Source: Candidatus Bathyarchaeota archaeon (GTDB lineage Archaea; Thermoproteota; Bathyarchaeia; 40CM-2-53-6; FEN-987). From it: 15,257 nucleotides of DNA. The DNA is taken from the NCBI GenBank assembly GCA_022865625.1, contig JALHTB010000161.1, positions 1 through 15,257 of the forward strand, read 5' to 3'. Under the pieces are notes generated by a model. The model was not told the origin of the DNA. It did not search any database and worked only from the letters and a program-made list of their open reading frames with translations. This document shows, one piece after another, positions 1 to 6,091 of this stretch (position 1 is its first letter; each line of letters opens with the position of its first letter). The position numbers and the translations under genes were made by a program.

Positions 1-247
1 AGAGGAGTGAAACAGTCGTCTTCGCGGTTTCCAGCGTTCCAAATTCCGCCTGCCTTTCAACAGTTGAGCCTGGTTTGAGGAGTTCAACGAACGCCACGTC
101 TCCTCCTGTCCTCTGCACGTAGTCGCTGACGCCGACCCTGATCCTCCCTTCTTCCATACTAATCCAGAGTCCGTCTTCGGTGTAGCAGTATCCTTTGCGG
201 ACGCGAAGCTCGAACTTGTCGAAGACGGTCTGGAGGTACTCGCTCAA
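1..247 (-). CDS. Glycine cleavage H-like lipoyl protein (3' end cut by window)
   Basis: The minus-strand frame reads as an H-protein/lipoyl-domain fold: an opening YCYTEDGLWI segment, then a core with VGVSDYVQ and GDVAFVELL, then the ETAK motif whose lysine matches the lipoate-bearing Lys of GcvH (family ESVKA/ETVK). About 82 residues are visible; the C-terminal part lies beyond base 1. No ATG is available. A TTG at 247-245 is the likeliest start, because it overlaps the TGA of the upstream zinc-ribbon gene (TTGA) and in-frame TAA lies near 310. H proteins carry a lipoyl arm between enzymes, either in glycine cleavage or in sulfur-oxidation (LbpA-type) systems. No other glycine cleavage gene is visible here, so the partner enzyme is unknown. 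Its place at the end of an arsR-acr3 run is notable because lipoyl dithiols bind arsenite. Family call is good; role is open. Confidence 0.72.
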   Translation of the reverse strand, partial: MSEYLQTVFDKFELRVRKGYCYTEDGLWISMEEGRIRVGVSDYVQRTGGDVAFVELLKPGSTVERQAEFGTLETAKTTVSLL

Positions 248-444
248 GCCAGAGTTGCCTCGCTCGGGGTGACTGATTCGCAGGCGAAGCAGTAATCGGT
301 CTCTCTGTTAGTCCAGTACTCCTTCTTGCATTCGGGGCAGGTCGTCTTCCTGAGCCAGTCTCTCTTCGCACAAGTCGCGCGTAACAGGTCGGCCATTCTC
401 GAAGCGCATGCACACGCGTTCAAGTCCGGTTCATCCTTGGACAT
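244..444 (-). CDS. Small cysteine-rich zinc-ribbon protein
   Basis: This 66-residue protein has seven cysteines: a CAC near residue 11, one near residue 25, and a ribbon made of CPEC and CFAC about 14 residues apart. The spacing fits a four-cysteine zinc or iron site of the rubredoxin/zinc-ribbon kind. The ATG has a GAGGG ribosome site about 8 nt upstream. It starts 29 nt after the acr3 stop, and its stop overlaps the start of the H-like lipoyl gene, which implies co-transcription and translational coupling. I do not recognise a named family. The extra three cysteines in the N-terminal half could bind a soft metal or arsenite, but that is inference from composition and position only. Confidence 0.7.
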   Translation of the reverse strand: MSKDEPDLNACACASRMADLLRATCAKRDWLRKTTCPECKKEYWTNRETDYCFACESVTPSEATLA

Positions 445-473
445 GCGTAACCCTCGTTCCTACTTCAGGCAAG

Positions 474-1556
474 CTAGCAGATCCCGCCTTTGCCAACCTT
501 CTGTGCCGATTTCGCTTCTACCCCGATAACTTGAAGATGATTCCTTCTTCGGAGAGCCATCCAAACTATGGTGAGCATGACCGGAATTTCGATGAGAGGA
601 CCTACTACGGTGGAGACAGCCACCATTGGCATGGACGCGAATGCGGTTAACGCTATCGCTATGGCTAACTCGAAGTTTCTACCTGTGCAGTGAAATCCCA
701 TTGTTGATGCGTCTTCATAGTTGTAGCCCATTCGCCTCGTTGTATAGTATACTAGGTTGTAGAGCAGGAAGAAGAAGAGAACCACGGGAATGGCCATCTG
801 CCAAATGAGATTTGGGTTATCAATTATGACGCCTCCCCTCAGAGAGAACATCACCACCATGGTGAACAAGAGCGCCAAGAGTTGCATTGCATTATAGTAA
901 GGAATCAGCTTGGTGTTCAGCCATTCCTCAGACTTTCGCTTTATGACCTCCCTTCGTGTGATGACTCCCAGCAGCAAAGGTAAGCCAAGATACAGAAGTA
1001 CACTTTGACCAATCAGCACGATGTCTATGGCAATGTAAGTTCCAACAAGCAACGCAATGTACAGGGGCGTCGTGAGGACTTGAATTATCGAGTTCCAAGC
1101 CATCAGGACTATTCCAAGTGGCCCGTTGCCCTTGGCCAAATCAGTCCACACGAGAACCATGGCAATGCAAGGCGCAACACCCAGCAGGATCAAACCAGTC
1201 CAAAGGTACCGCGCGGTCTCAGCAGTAATCAAACCGAAGTATGGGAAAATCTGCTCAAAGAATACGAAACCGAGAATATACAACAGGAACGGATTGACTG
1301 CGTAGTTGAAAAATACAATCACGCTGACTTGTCTCTTGCTTTTCAAAGCGTCTTTGAGTTCTTTCAGTTCGATCTTGGTCATCGCCGGGTAGATCATGAG
1401 AAAGAGTCCGATCGGAATGCCAACCTCAAGATATCCTGTAATCTGAGGCGCATACTTTCCAAGAGAGAGGCCAATGATTATGCAAAGACCAATCCACACT
1501 GCTAGGAGCTTCTCTATCCAACCAAGACCACCGCGGTTTTCACTCATCTTAATCAC
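474..1556 (-). CDS. acr3: Arsenite efflux permease, Acr3 family
   Basis: A 360-residue, highly hydrophobic protein with about ten predicted membrane spans, the usual length for Acr3 (BART superfamily). Two hallmark regions are visible. GVAPCIAMVLVW in the middle holds the conserved cysteine needed for arsenite transport. NFELAIAIAL followed by VVGPLIEIPVM near the C-terminus holds the conserved glutamate. It exports As(III), and perhaps Sb(III), from the cytoplasm using ion gradients. The gene follows arsR with a 4-nt GTGA overlap and is preceded by a strong GGAGGTG site. The first GTG is only 2 nt from that site, so the ATG three codons later (1547) is an equally good start. Expected to be derepressed by arsenite through the adjacent ArsR. 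Confidence 0.93.
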   Translation of the reverse strand: MIKMSENRGGLGWIEKLLAVWIGLCIIIGLSLGKYAPQITGYLEVGIPIGLFLMIYPAMTKIELKELKDALKSKRQVSVIVFFNYAVNPFLLYILGFVFFEQIFPYFGLITAETARYLWTGLILLGVAPCIAMVLVWTDLAKGNGPLGIVLMAWNSIIQVLTTPLYIALLVGTYIAIDIVLIGQSVLLYLGLPLLLGVITRREVIKRKSEEWLNTKLIPYYNAMQLLALLFTMVVMFSLRGGVIIDNPNLIWQMAIPVVLFFFLLYNLVYYTTRRMGYNYEDASTMGFHCTGRNFELAIAIALTAFASMPMVAVSTVVGPLIEIPVMLTIVWMALRRRNHLQVIGVEAKSAQKVGKGGIC

Positions 1557-1951
1557 GGCACCTCCTTAACCAACGAGGAGCTCTTCGTCAGCAACTCTGC
1601 AACTCTGGGACTGGATAGTCTGTAGAAGACCCATTTTCCTTCTCTGCGAGAGGCAACTAGACCAGATCTTTCGAGGATTCCCAGGTGATGGGACGTGGTC
1701 GGCTGCGTCAAGTCAAGTGCAGCCATCACTTCGCATGCACAAAGCTCTTCTTTGCCAAGGAGTTTCAGAATCTTCAGGCGAGTACTATCCGCAAGTCCAA
1801 AGAAGGCTGCTTCCAATCGTCTGAGCGTCAGGTCATCGGTCTGTTTTGCTCTTTTCCTTAGCTGAGATACTCGTTCGCTAGGTCGGCAGGATCCCCGAAG
1901 CCCTGAATCGACTAATCGCCTCAGCCTATCCTCGGTGAGTGTCGCGCTCAT
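1553..1951 (-). CDS. arsR: ArsR-family arsenic-sensing repressor
   Basis: A winged-helix ArsR/SmtB repressor. The metalloid site ELCACEV matches the classical ELCVCDL motif, with the C-x-C pair that binds As(III) at the start of the alpha-3 helix. QPTTSHHLGIL is the recognition helix and REGKWVFYRL the beta-wing. These residues argue for arsenite rather than zinc sensing. The open frame extends to a GTG at 2038, but a TATA-like TTTAAG lies at 1985-1990, so the ATG at 1951 (133 residues) would give a nearly leaderless transcript; the ATG at 1981 is another option. The N-terminal part before the HTH is longer and more basic than in short bacterial ArsR. It probably controls itself and acr3. Confidence 0.9.
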   Translation of the reverse strand: MSATLTEDRLRRLVDSGLRGSCRPSERVSQLRKRAKQTDDLTLRRLEAAFFGLADSTRLKILKLLGKEELCACEVMAALDLTQPTTSHHLGILERSGLVASRREGKWVFYRLSSPRVAELLTKSSSLVKEVP

Positions 1952-1984
1952 CTGACGTCTTGGCGCAAGAGTCAGATTCATCGT

Positions 1985-1996
1985 CTTAAATCTATT
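1985..1996 (-). promoter_or_regulatory. Candidate TATA box of arsR-acr3
   Basis: On the minus strand this reads AATAGATTTAAG, an A/T-rich TATA-like element in a GC-balanced neighbourhood. A start of transcription about 25 nt downstream would fall near 1963, a dozen bases before the ATG at 1951. It lies between the amrS stop and arsR. Called from composition and spacing only. Confidence 0.45.
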
Positions 1997-2017
1997 GTTT
2001 TGGGAACTCGCATCCGA

Positions 2018-2031
2018 TCTATCCAGATAGA
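2018..2031 (-). promoter_or_regulatory. Inverted repeat, possible ArsR operator
   Basis: The minus strand reads TCTATC-TG-GATAGA, two perfect 6-nt arms around a 2-nt centre. It overlaps the amrS stop codon and sits about 25-35 nt upstream of the candidate arsR TATA box. A related half-site (AATAGA) occurs inside the TATA region at 1991-1996. ArsR proteins bind as dimers to imperfect palindromes near their own promoters, so this is a plausible operator; a palindrome this short can also arise by chance. Confidence 0.35.
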
Positions 2032-3137
2032 CCCTCACAAACGTACAGCAGGTCCATCGGGGGAAAGATCACAGGCACATAGCGCTCTTCAGGCGGCGTA
2101 TACGTCAAATCCCCCACGACGGCGACTTCAAATCCGCAGTTTTTGCATCTGTTGTTGTCGTCGAGACGCCAATCGTTGATGCTGTACCCGAATCGTGCTA
2201 TGACGATGTTTCCGCAGTTGGGGCAGTATGTGTTCTCTCGCTTATGCCCTGGGGAGTTCGCAATGTAGACATATCGCAATCCAGCCCCTCTTGCGATATC
2301 ACAATGGGCTTCCAGGACGTCAGAGGATGCCGGCGGGATTCTATCCATCTTGTGTGAAGGAAAGAACTTAACGAAGTGAAGCGGGGTGTCGGCACCCATC
2401 TGTTCGCAAATCCATCTGCTCAGGGTCTTCGCATGTTTCGGAGAGTCGCCTCGTTGATCCAAGATCAGATCGCTGATCTCGATGTGTATACCCGTTCTTC
2501 TCTTGAGATCCAGCAATGTCCCAAAGATTGGTTTCGGGCTTGGAACTCCGGCATGTCTTCTGAGGAAACTCGGCGATGCATTCGCCTTCAACCCTATGGT
2601 GACGCAGTCTGCAAACTCCGATAGAGCATCAACGGCTTCTGGTGTTCCATATCCATTCGAGACAACCACGTTGAAAAGCCCTTCACGATGAGCAATGATC
2701 CCGGTGTCTCTGGCGAACTCGATGAACACTAATGGCTCATTGTAGGTGTACGCGATCCCCTGACATCCATACTGCCTGGCCAGACGGACCACATCTTCAG
2801 GACCCAGCTCCTTGCCAAGAATCTCATCGGTTTGACTGACACGAGGATTTATGCAATAATCACAGCGCCAATTGCATCCTACGGTTCCGATTGATAGGAG
2901 CTTTGAGCCGGGCCTGTAATGGTACACGGGCTTCTTCTCGATCGTGTCAACGTGGGCAGCGACAACTCTCCCATAATTGCTCAGCAGGAGCGTCCCGTCC
3001 TTGTTTGCCCTGAACCTGCAGAAGCCTGCATCGCCCCGTCTGATCGTGCAACGTCGTGCACAAGCGACACATCTGAATTTCTGGGGGGCTAGCTGCTCGA
3101 AGAGAACTTTCCTCTGCAGTGTTATCGATCTGGTCAT
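2019..3137 (-). CDS. amrS: AmmeMemoRadiSam-system radical SAM enzyme (AmrS)
   Basis: A 372-residue radical SAM protein. Residues C23, C26, C30 and C40 form the cysteine-rich N-terminal head typical of AmrS/PflA-like activases. C88-x3-C92-x2-C95 (CNWRCDYC) is the SAM-cluster motif, preceded by DTIEKKPVYHYRPGS, a signature of this family. Two C-terminal pairs, CPNC (about 305-308) and CKNC (about 331-334), form a zinc ribbon. The natural substrate of the AmrS/AMMECR1/MEMO trio is not settled to my knowledge, and neither partner is visible in the window. The gene is divergent from malate dehydrogenase and ends just before arsR. No clear ribosome site precedes the ATG, so it may be translated from a short leader. 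Confidence 0.88.
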   Translation of the reverse strand: MTRSITLQRKVLFEQLAPQKFRCVACARRCTIRRGDAGFCRFRANKDGTLLLSNYGRVVAAHVDTIEKKPVYHYRPGSKLLSIGTVGCNWRCDYCINPRVSQTDEILGKELGPEDVVRLARQYGCQGIAYTYNEPLVFIEFARDTGIIAHREGLFNVVVSNGYGTPEAVDALSEFADCVTIGLKANASPSFLRRHAGVPSPKPIFGTLLDLKRRTGIHIEISDLILDQRGDSPKHAKTLSRWICEQMGADTPLHFVKFFPSHKMDRIPPASSDVLEAHCDIARGAGLRYVYIANSPGHKRENTYCPNCGNIVIARFGYSINDWRLDDNNRCKNCGFEVAVVGDLTYTPPEERYVPVIFPPMDLLYVCEGLSG

Positions 3138-3187
3138 GGTTGCTGAAAGACCAGCGTAGGTGAGAGTGAGCCTAGCCTTCCGCCCTG

Positions 3188-3195
3188 CTTTTAAG
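3188..3195. promoter_or_regulatory. Shared TATA-like element between amrS and mdh
   Basis: CTTTTAAG in the 120-nt divergent intergenic region is nearly symmetric (core TTTTAA / TTAAAA). It could position a transcript start near 3165 for amrS (leader of about 28 nt) and near 3217 for mdh (leader of about 41 nt). No other A/T-rich element is seen in this gap. Experimental starts are unknown. Confidence 0.45.
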
Positions 3196-3257
3196 ATGGC
3201 GCCCCCTCTTCAGAACTCACCGCGAACCTGTATCAGCGGAGTTTCTTCGATCAAGAT

Positions 3258-4190
3258 GTGATCGCCGTGATCTCCATAATCGGAGCAGGTAGAGTTGGCA
3301 GCGTCAGCGCCTTCAACATCCTGCGAATGCGAATTGCAGATGTCACACTGGTCGACGTTCAGGAGGGACTAGCGCAGGGCGAAGCGCTCGACCTCATACA
3401 ATCATCTCCGGCGATAGAGTTCGATGGTAGAATCAATGGCACTACGAAGACCTCCGACATCGAGGGATCAGACCTAGTGATTGTTGCAGCCGGGGTTCCT
3501 AGAAAACCCGGCATGTCTAGGTCTGAACTACTTGAACGAAACTCAGATATTGTCTCCACAATAGTCGATGATGTTGTTCGCTACGCGCCGGATTGTAAGG
3601 TCATGATGGTGACGAACCCAGTGGATGTCATGACCTATCTGGCCTATTGCAGGTCAGGTTTTCAGCGGAACAGGGTCTTCGGAATGGGTGGAATCCTTGA
3701 CACACTGAGGTATCGCTCCTGCATCGCGCTGGAACTCAACATGTCTCGTGAGGACATTAGAGCCCTAGTCATAGGTGAGCATGGCGATCACATGATCCCT
3801 CTTGTGGATTACACAACCATCGGGGGCATTCCGGTGAGAAGGCTTCTAGACGAAGAGAAGATCAAGCACATAGTCGAGAGAACTAGGACAAGCGGCTCAG
3901 ACGTGATCAGTCTCAAGGGAGGAACCATCTACGCTCCAGCTGCAGTAATCGCCGTCATGGCTGAAGCTGTTCTTAAGGGCAGAAATCGAGTGATGGCCGC
4001 CTCAGTGGTTCCTGATGGAGAGTACGGACTGAGGAACCTCGCGATAGGCCTTCCAATTGTTCTCGGCAAAGACGGAGTTGAGAGGATTATCGAGCTTCCG
4101 TTGGAGGCTGCCATGAAGAATCAGCTGATGGAATCGGCGAACGCCATCTACGCGGGAACACAGAAACTCGGATTGTCTCGCAGCACTTGA
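3258..4190 (+). CDS. mdh: Malate dehydrogenase, LDH-like type
   Basis: A 310-residue NAD-dependent malate dehydrogenase of the LDH-like family, interconverting malate and oxaloacetate in the cytoplasm. GAGRVG (residues 9-14) is the Rossmann loop, and D33 at the end of the second strand (VDV) indicates NAD rather than NADP. R82 in GVPRKPGMSR is the position that separates malate (Arg) from lactate (Gln) enzymes, and R88 is the mobile-loop arginine. ILDTLRYR supplies the Asp and substrate-binding Arg, and GEHGDHM holds the catalytic His. The start is a GTG; no ATG is possible near the Rossmann strand. Length is normal for the family. It is convergent with the GNAT gene downstream. Confidence 0.93.
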   Translation: MIAVISIIGAGRVGSVSAFNILRMRIADVTLVDVQEGLAQGEALDLIQSSPAIEFDGRINGTTKTSDIEGSDLVIVAAGVPRKPGMSRSELLERNSDIVSTIVDDVVRYAPDCKVMMVTNPVDVMTYLAYCRSGFQRNRVFGMGGILDTLRYRSCIALELNMSREDIRALVIGEHGDHMIPLVDYTTIGGIPVRRLLDEEKIKHIVERTRTSGSDVISLKGGTIYAPAAVIAVMAEAVLKGRNRVMAASVVPDGEYGLRNLAIGLPIVLGKDGVERIIELPLEAAMKNQLMESANAIYAGTQKLGLSRST

Positions 4191-4199
4191 GGAACACGC

Positions 4200-4629
4200 T
4201 TACGCTTCATCGCTGTCCCGTTTGGTCATATATACGATATCATGCGCCCTGTAGCCTTCTCGAGCAAACAATCTTCGAGAGGCGTCGTTGTCAGTTTCGA
4301 TTAAGGCCGCGAATATGTGCAATCCGATCGAACGTAGCTCTTGCTCGGCTCTCAGAGAGCAATTGTACTGCGTATCCTTTGCCGCGGTGATCGGGATGAA
4401 CCACGAGCCGATTAATCCAACCCTTACGTGTGTCATGCGTGATGACGACCGTGCCGATGAGTTGACCGTCCTCCTCTAGGCCGAGGACGCTTTGCCTGCC
4501 AGACAACTGGGCAGCAAACGCGTCGCGGCTGTCGCGCCCCTCGAGGCGCATGCTTCGTAGTCCAGCACTCTGCCAGAGTCGTATGATCGCATCGTAGTCA
4601 TCGATCGTCAAGTGCCGCAACTTGGTCAT
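4200..4629 (-). pseudogene. GNAT acetyltransferase, frameshifted
   Basis: Two overlapping minus-strand frames together make one GNAT N-acetyltransferase. The first (from ATG 4629) gives the N-terminal half through NRLVVHPDHRGKGYAVQLL, which contains the acetyl-CoA loop RGKGY. The second frame continues EQELRSIGLHIFAALIE and the C-terminal NDASRRLFAREGYRAHD. Removing one base near 4347-4348 (a CC on the minus strand) restores a continuous reading through LLSESEQELRSIG and a normal length of about 142 residues. Either the gene is disrupted or the assembly has a 1-nt error; both halves still look well conserved, which favours a recent event or an error. The substrate cannot be inferred. Confidence 0.85.
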
Positions 4630-4684
4630 GATCAGGCGCCATCCTGAGCTGGATCGAGCTGCTTCATTTCCGAGTTTCCGCTTC

Positions 4685-4692
4685 GATAAAAG
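4685..4692. promoter_or_regulatory. Candidate TATA-like element between GNAT and nucleoside phosphorylase
   Basis: GATAAAAG on the plus strand (CTTTTATC on the minus) lies 56 nt upstream of the GNAT ATG and 83 nt upstream of the chosen phosphorylase ATG. It is the only A/T-rich element in this interval. Weak evidence. Confidence 0.3.
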
Positions 4693-4774
4693 GGCGCTTC
4701 TTGACCTTTCGCGCGATGGTTTGATCAGCCATTACCCATTTCAACTCGGAAGAAGACTTCATGTCGTGTCAAGC

Positions 4775-5794
4775 ATGAGCGAACAGCACTCTGATAGCTC
4801 GCACTACCTCGGGAGACACACAACCCTATCCTATTTGGTGGGGCGTCGCAGGATTTGGCAACACATTCCATACCTTAGAGAGAACGAAGGGCATGCTCCC
4901 CCGATCGCGTTGGCTGTAGGCGATCGACGTCGAGTCCACGAAATCGCAAGTCGACTACGCAAACCCGTTCTTGTTCCAGAGACTGCAGCACGATTCGCTC
5001 ACCGTGGTGTCAGCAAGAAGGCTTTGCCTGCTGCTCCGGAATACGGTCGTGTAGCGATGGCAATCGGCCTAGCCTCCGGATCTGTTCCGGTGCTTGTTGT
5101 TGAGACGCAGATGGGTGCACCGTCCACTCAGATCATCATGAATGAGATCCTCTCTGACGAGCTGACGAGCACCGACTATCGAACAGGCAAGGTCACACTC
5201 TCCATGCCACATAAGATCGTGATCCGAGTAGGAACAGCAGGCGGCATCAACTGCCAGGGGTCGTCGACAATCAAGCCTGGGGATGTTGTCAACGCGACAC
5301 ACTCGATTGGAGCGACCGGAGCAGTGATCCAATCTCTCCTCCGTCTTGATTTCTGGATTCCGGGAGCGATCGAGGAATTCCGCAAGCGATGGGTCGACCA
5401 AGGCCCAGAATTCACAATCACGCAAGAGGGGCACCCAAGAGTCGAGTGCGGTGGAGATGTGGTGGAAGCTTTGGACGCTGCTGGCCAACGATTCGCGGCT
5501 GGCGCCTATCATAAGGGCGGAAATATCACAAAGGATTCCCTCTATGCCGAACTGAGTGAGAACGTGTTCTTGGAACTCTGCCGAGCCTACAACTGCCGCT
5601 CCACGGAGATGGAACTGTCAGCCATCGCGGTCTCAGCTCGCGCAAACAACGCCTGCTTCGGAATGATTTCAGCCATCGTAGGCGTATTGCCGGGAGGATC
5701 GTTCGTGGAATCCGAGAGAGTGAAAGCCACTGCCGAAGAGAGGTCACTGCGAATCGTTCTTGAAGCTGTCAAGAATCTTGCGTCACAAGAGTAG
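4775..5794 (+). CDS. Nucleoside phosphorylase (uridine phosphorylase-like, PNP_UDP family)
   Basis: From the ATG at 4775 the protein has 339 residues. IALAVGDRRRVHEIASRL matches the phosphate-binding opening strand of the family (usually PGDPxRV). VIRVGTAGGIN is the central substrate loop, and STEMELSAIAV near the C-terminus matches the E-M-E ribose-binding motif. The reaction is phosphorolysis of a nucleoside to base plus (deoxy)ribose-1-phosphate; uridine is likely but not certain. It is about 80 residues longer than a typical bacterial uridine phosphorylase, with an N-terminal lead and an insertion after the central loop. The frame stays open back to 4622, but that part overlaps the GNAT start and has no family similarity, so I start at 4775. 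A PfkB kinase follows 300 nt downstream. Confidence 0.85.
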   Translation: MSEQHSDSSHYLGRHTTLSYLVGRRRIWQHIPYLRENEGHAPPIALAVGDRRRVHEIASRLRKPVLVPETAARFAHRGVSKKALPAAPEYGRVAMAIGLASGSVPVLVVETQMGAPSTQIIMNEILSDELTSTDYRTGKVTLSMPHKIVIRVGTAGGINCQGSSTIKPGDVVNATHSIGATGAVIQSLLRLDFWIPGAIEEFRKRWVDQGPEFTITQEGHPRVECGGDVVEALDAAGQRFAAGAYHKGGNITKDSLYAELSENVFLELCRAYNCRSTEMELSAIAVSARANNACFGMISAIVGVLPGGSFVESERVKATAEERSLRIVLEAVKNLASQE

Positions 5795-5906
5795 GGGCAT
5801 GAAGGACTCGGGACTCCGCTTGTGATCAGTGCGTTTCTGGCAGAGCCTGTTGACTGGGTAGACAGGAACAAAGAAGGATAGAGAAAGAGTGGGTGGGGTA
5901 TTCAGG

Positions 5907-6047
5907 CTAGGATCGTGTGCTTCGCCTGCGCCCGATGACAGAGAATGCAGCGATGCCCCCTACGATTCCTGCCAGAATGGATTCGATTGGAAAGCCTGGA
6001 ACTGGATCACATTCTTCAATGGGACCCAGCACAGGTCTCCCTAGCAT
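5907..6047 (-). CDS. Micro-ORF consisting of a PGF-like C-terminal sorting tail, probably a gene remnant
   Basis: A 46-residue frame from ATG 6047. It has a short acidic segment (IEECDP), then VPGFPIESILAGIVGGIA, a hydrophobic stretch to about residue 41, and a basic RRRSTRS end. This layout (P-G-F motif, one membrane span, arginine cluster) is that of C-terminal tails of archaeal surface proteins (PGF-CTERM-like). Normally such a tail closes a large secreted protein; here nothing coding precedes it, since the upstream DNA is the start of the oppositely oriented kinase. It may be the 3' end of a deleted secreted-protein gene or a genuine small membrane protein. The flanking stretches 5795-5906 and 6048-6091 hold no other gene that I can see. 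Confidence 0.5.
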   Translation of the reverse strand: MLGRPVLGPIEECDPVPGFPIESILAGIVGGIAAFSVIGRRRSTRS

Positions 6048-6077
6048 GTTGGAGCGCCATCTAGCCTGAGACCGATT

Positions 6078-6085
6078 GGAAGTGA
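6078..6085 (+). promoter_or_regulatory. Shine-Dalgarno site deciding the PfkB TTG start
   Basis: GGAAGTGA lies 6 nt before the TTG at 6092, a near match to the archaeal GGAGGTGA. It supports the TTG over the in-frame GTG at 6119. Confidence 0.6.
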
Positions 6086-6091
6086 CTGATC

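Noticed and set aside
159..413. 84-residue minus-strand open frame
   Set aside because: It is arginine- and proline-rich and lies across the zinc-ribbon and H-like genes in another frame; those two carry recognisable motifs, so this is a shadow.
1005..1505. 166-residue plus-strand open frame opposite acr3
   Set aside because: It is the complement of a membrane-protein gene with unmistakable Acr3 motifs; its own translation has no family pattern or ribosome site.
4622..4774. N-terminal extension of the nucleoside phosphorylase
   Set aside because: Open by chance: it overlaps the GNAT start, contains a TATA-like element, and has no phosphorylase similarity.
5795..5906. Possible RNA gene or terminator after the phosphorylase
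   Set aside because: No stable stem with a T-run and no tRNA-like pattern could be found; it appears to be plain spacer.
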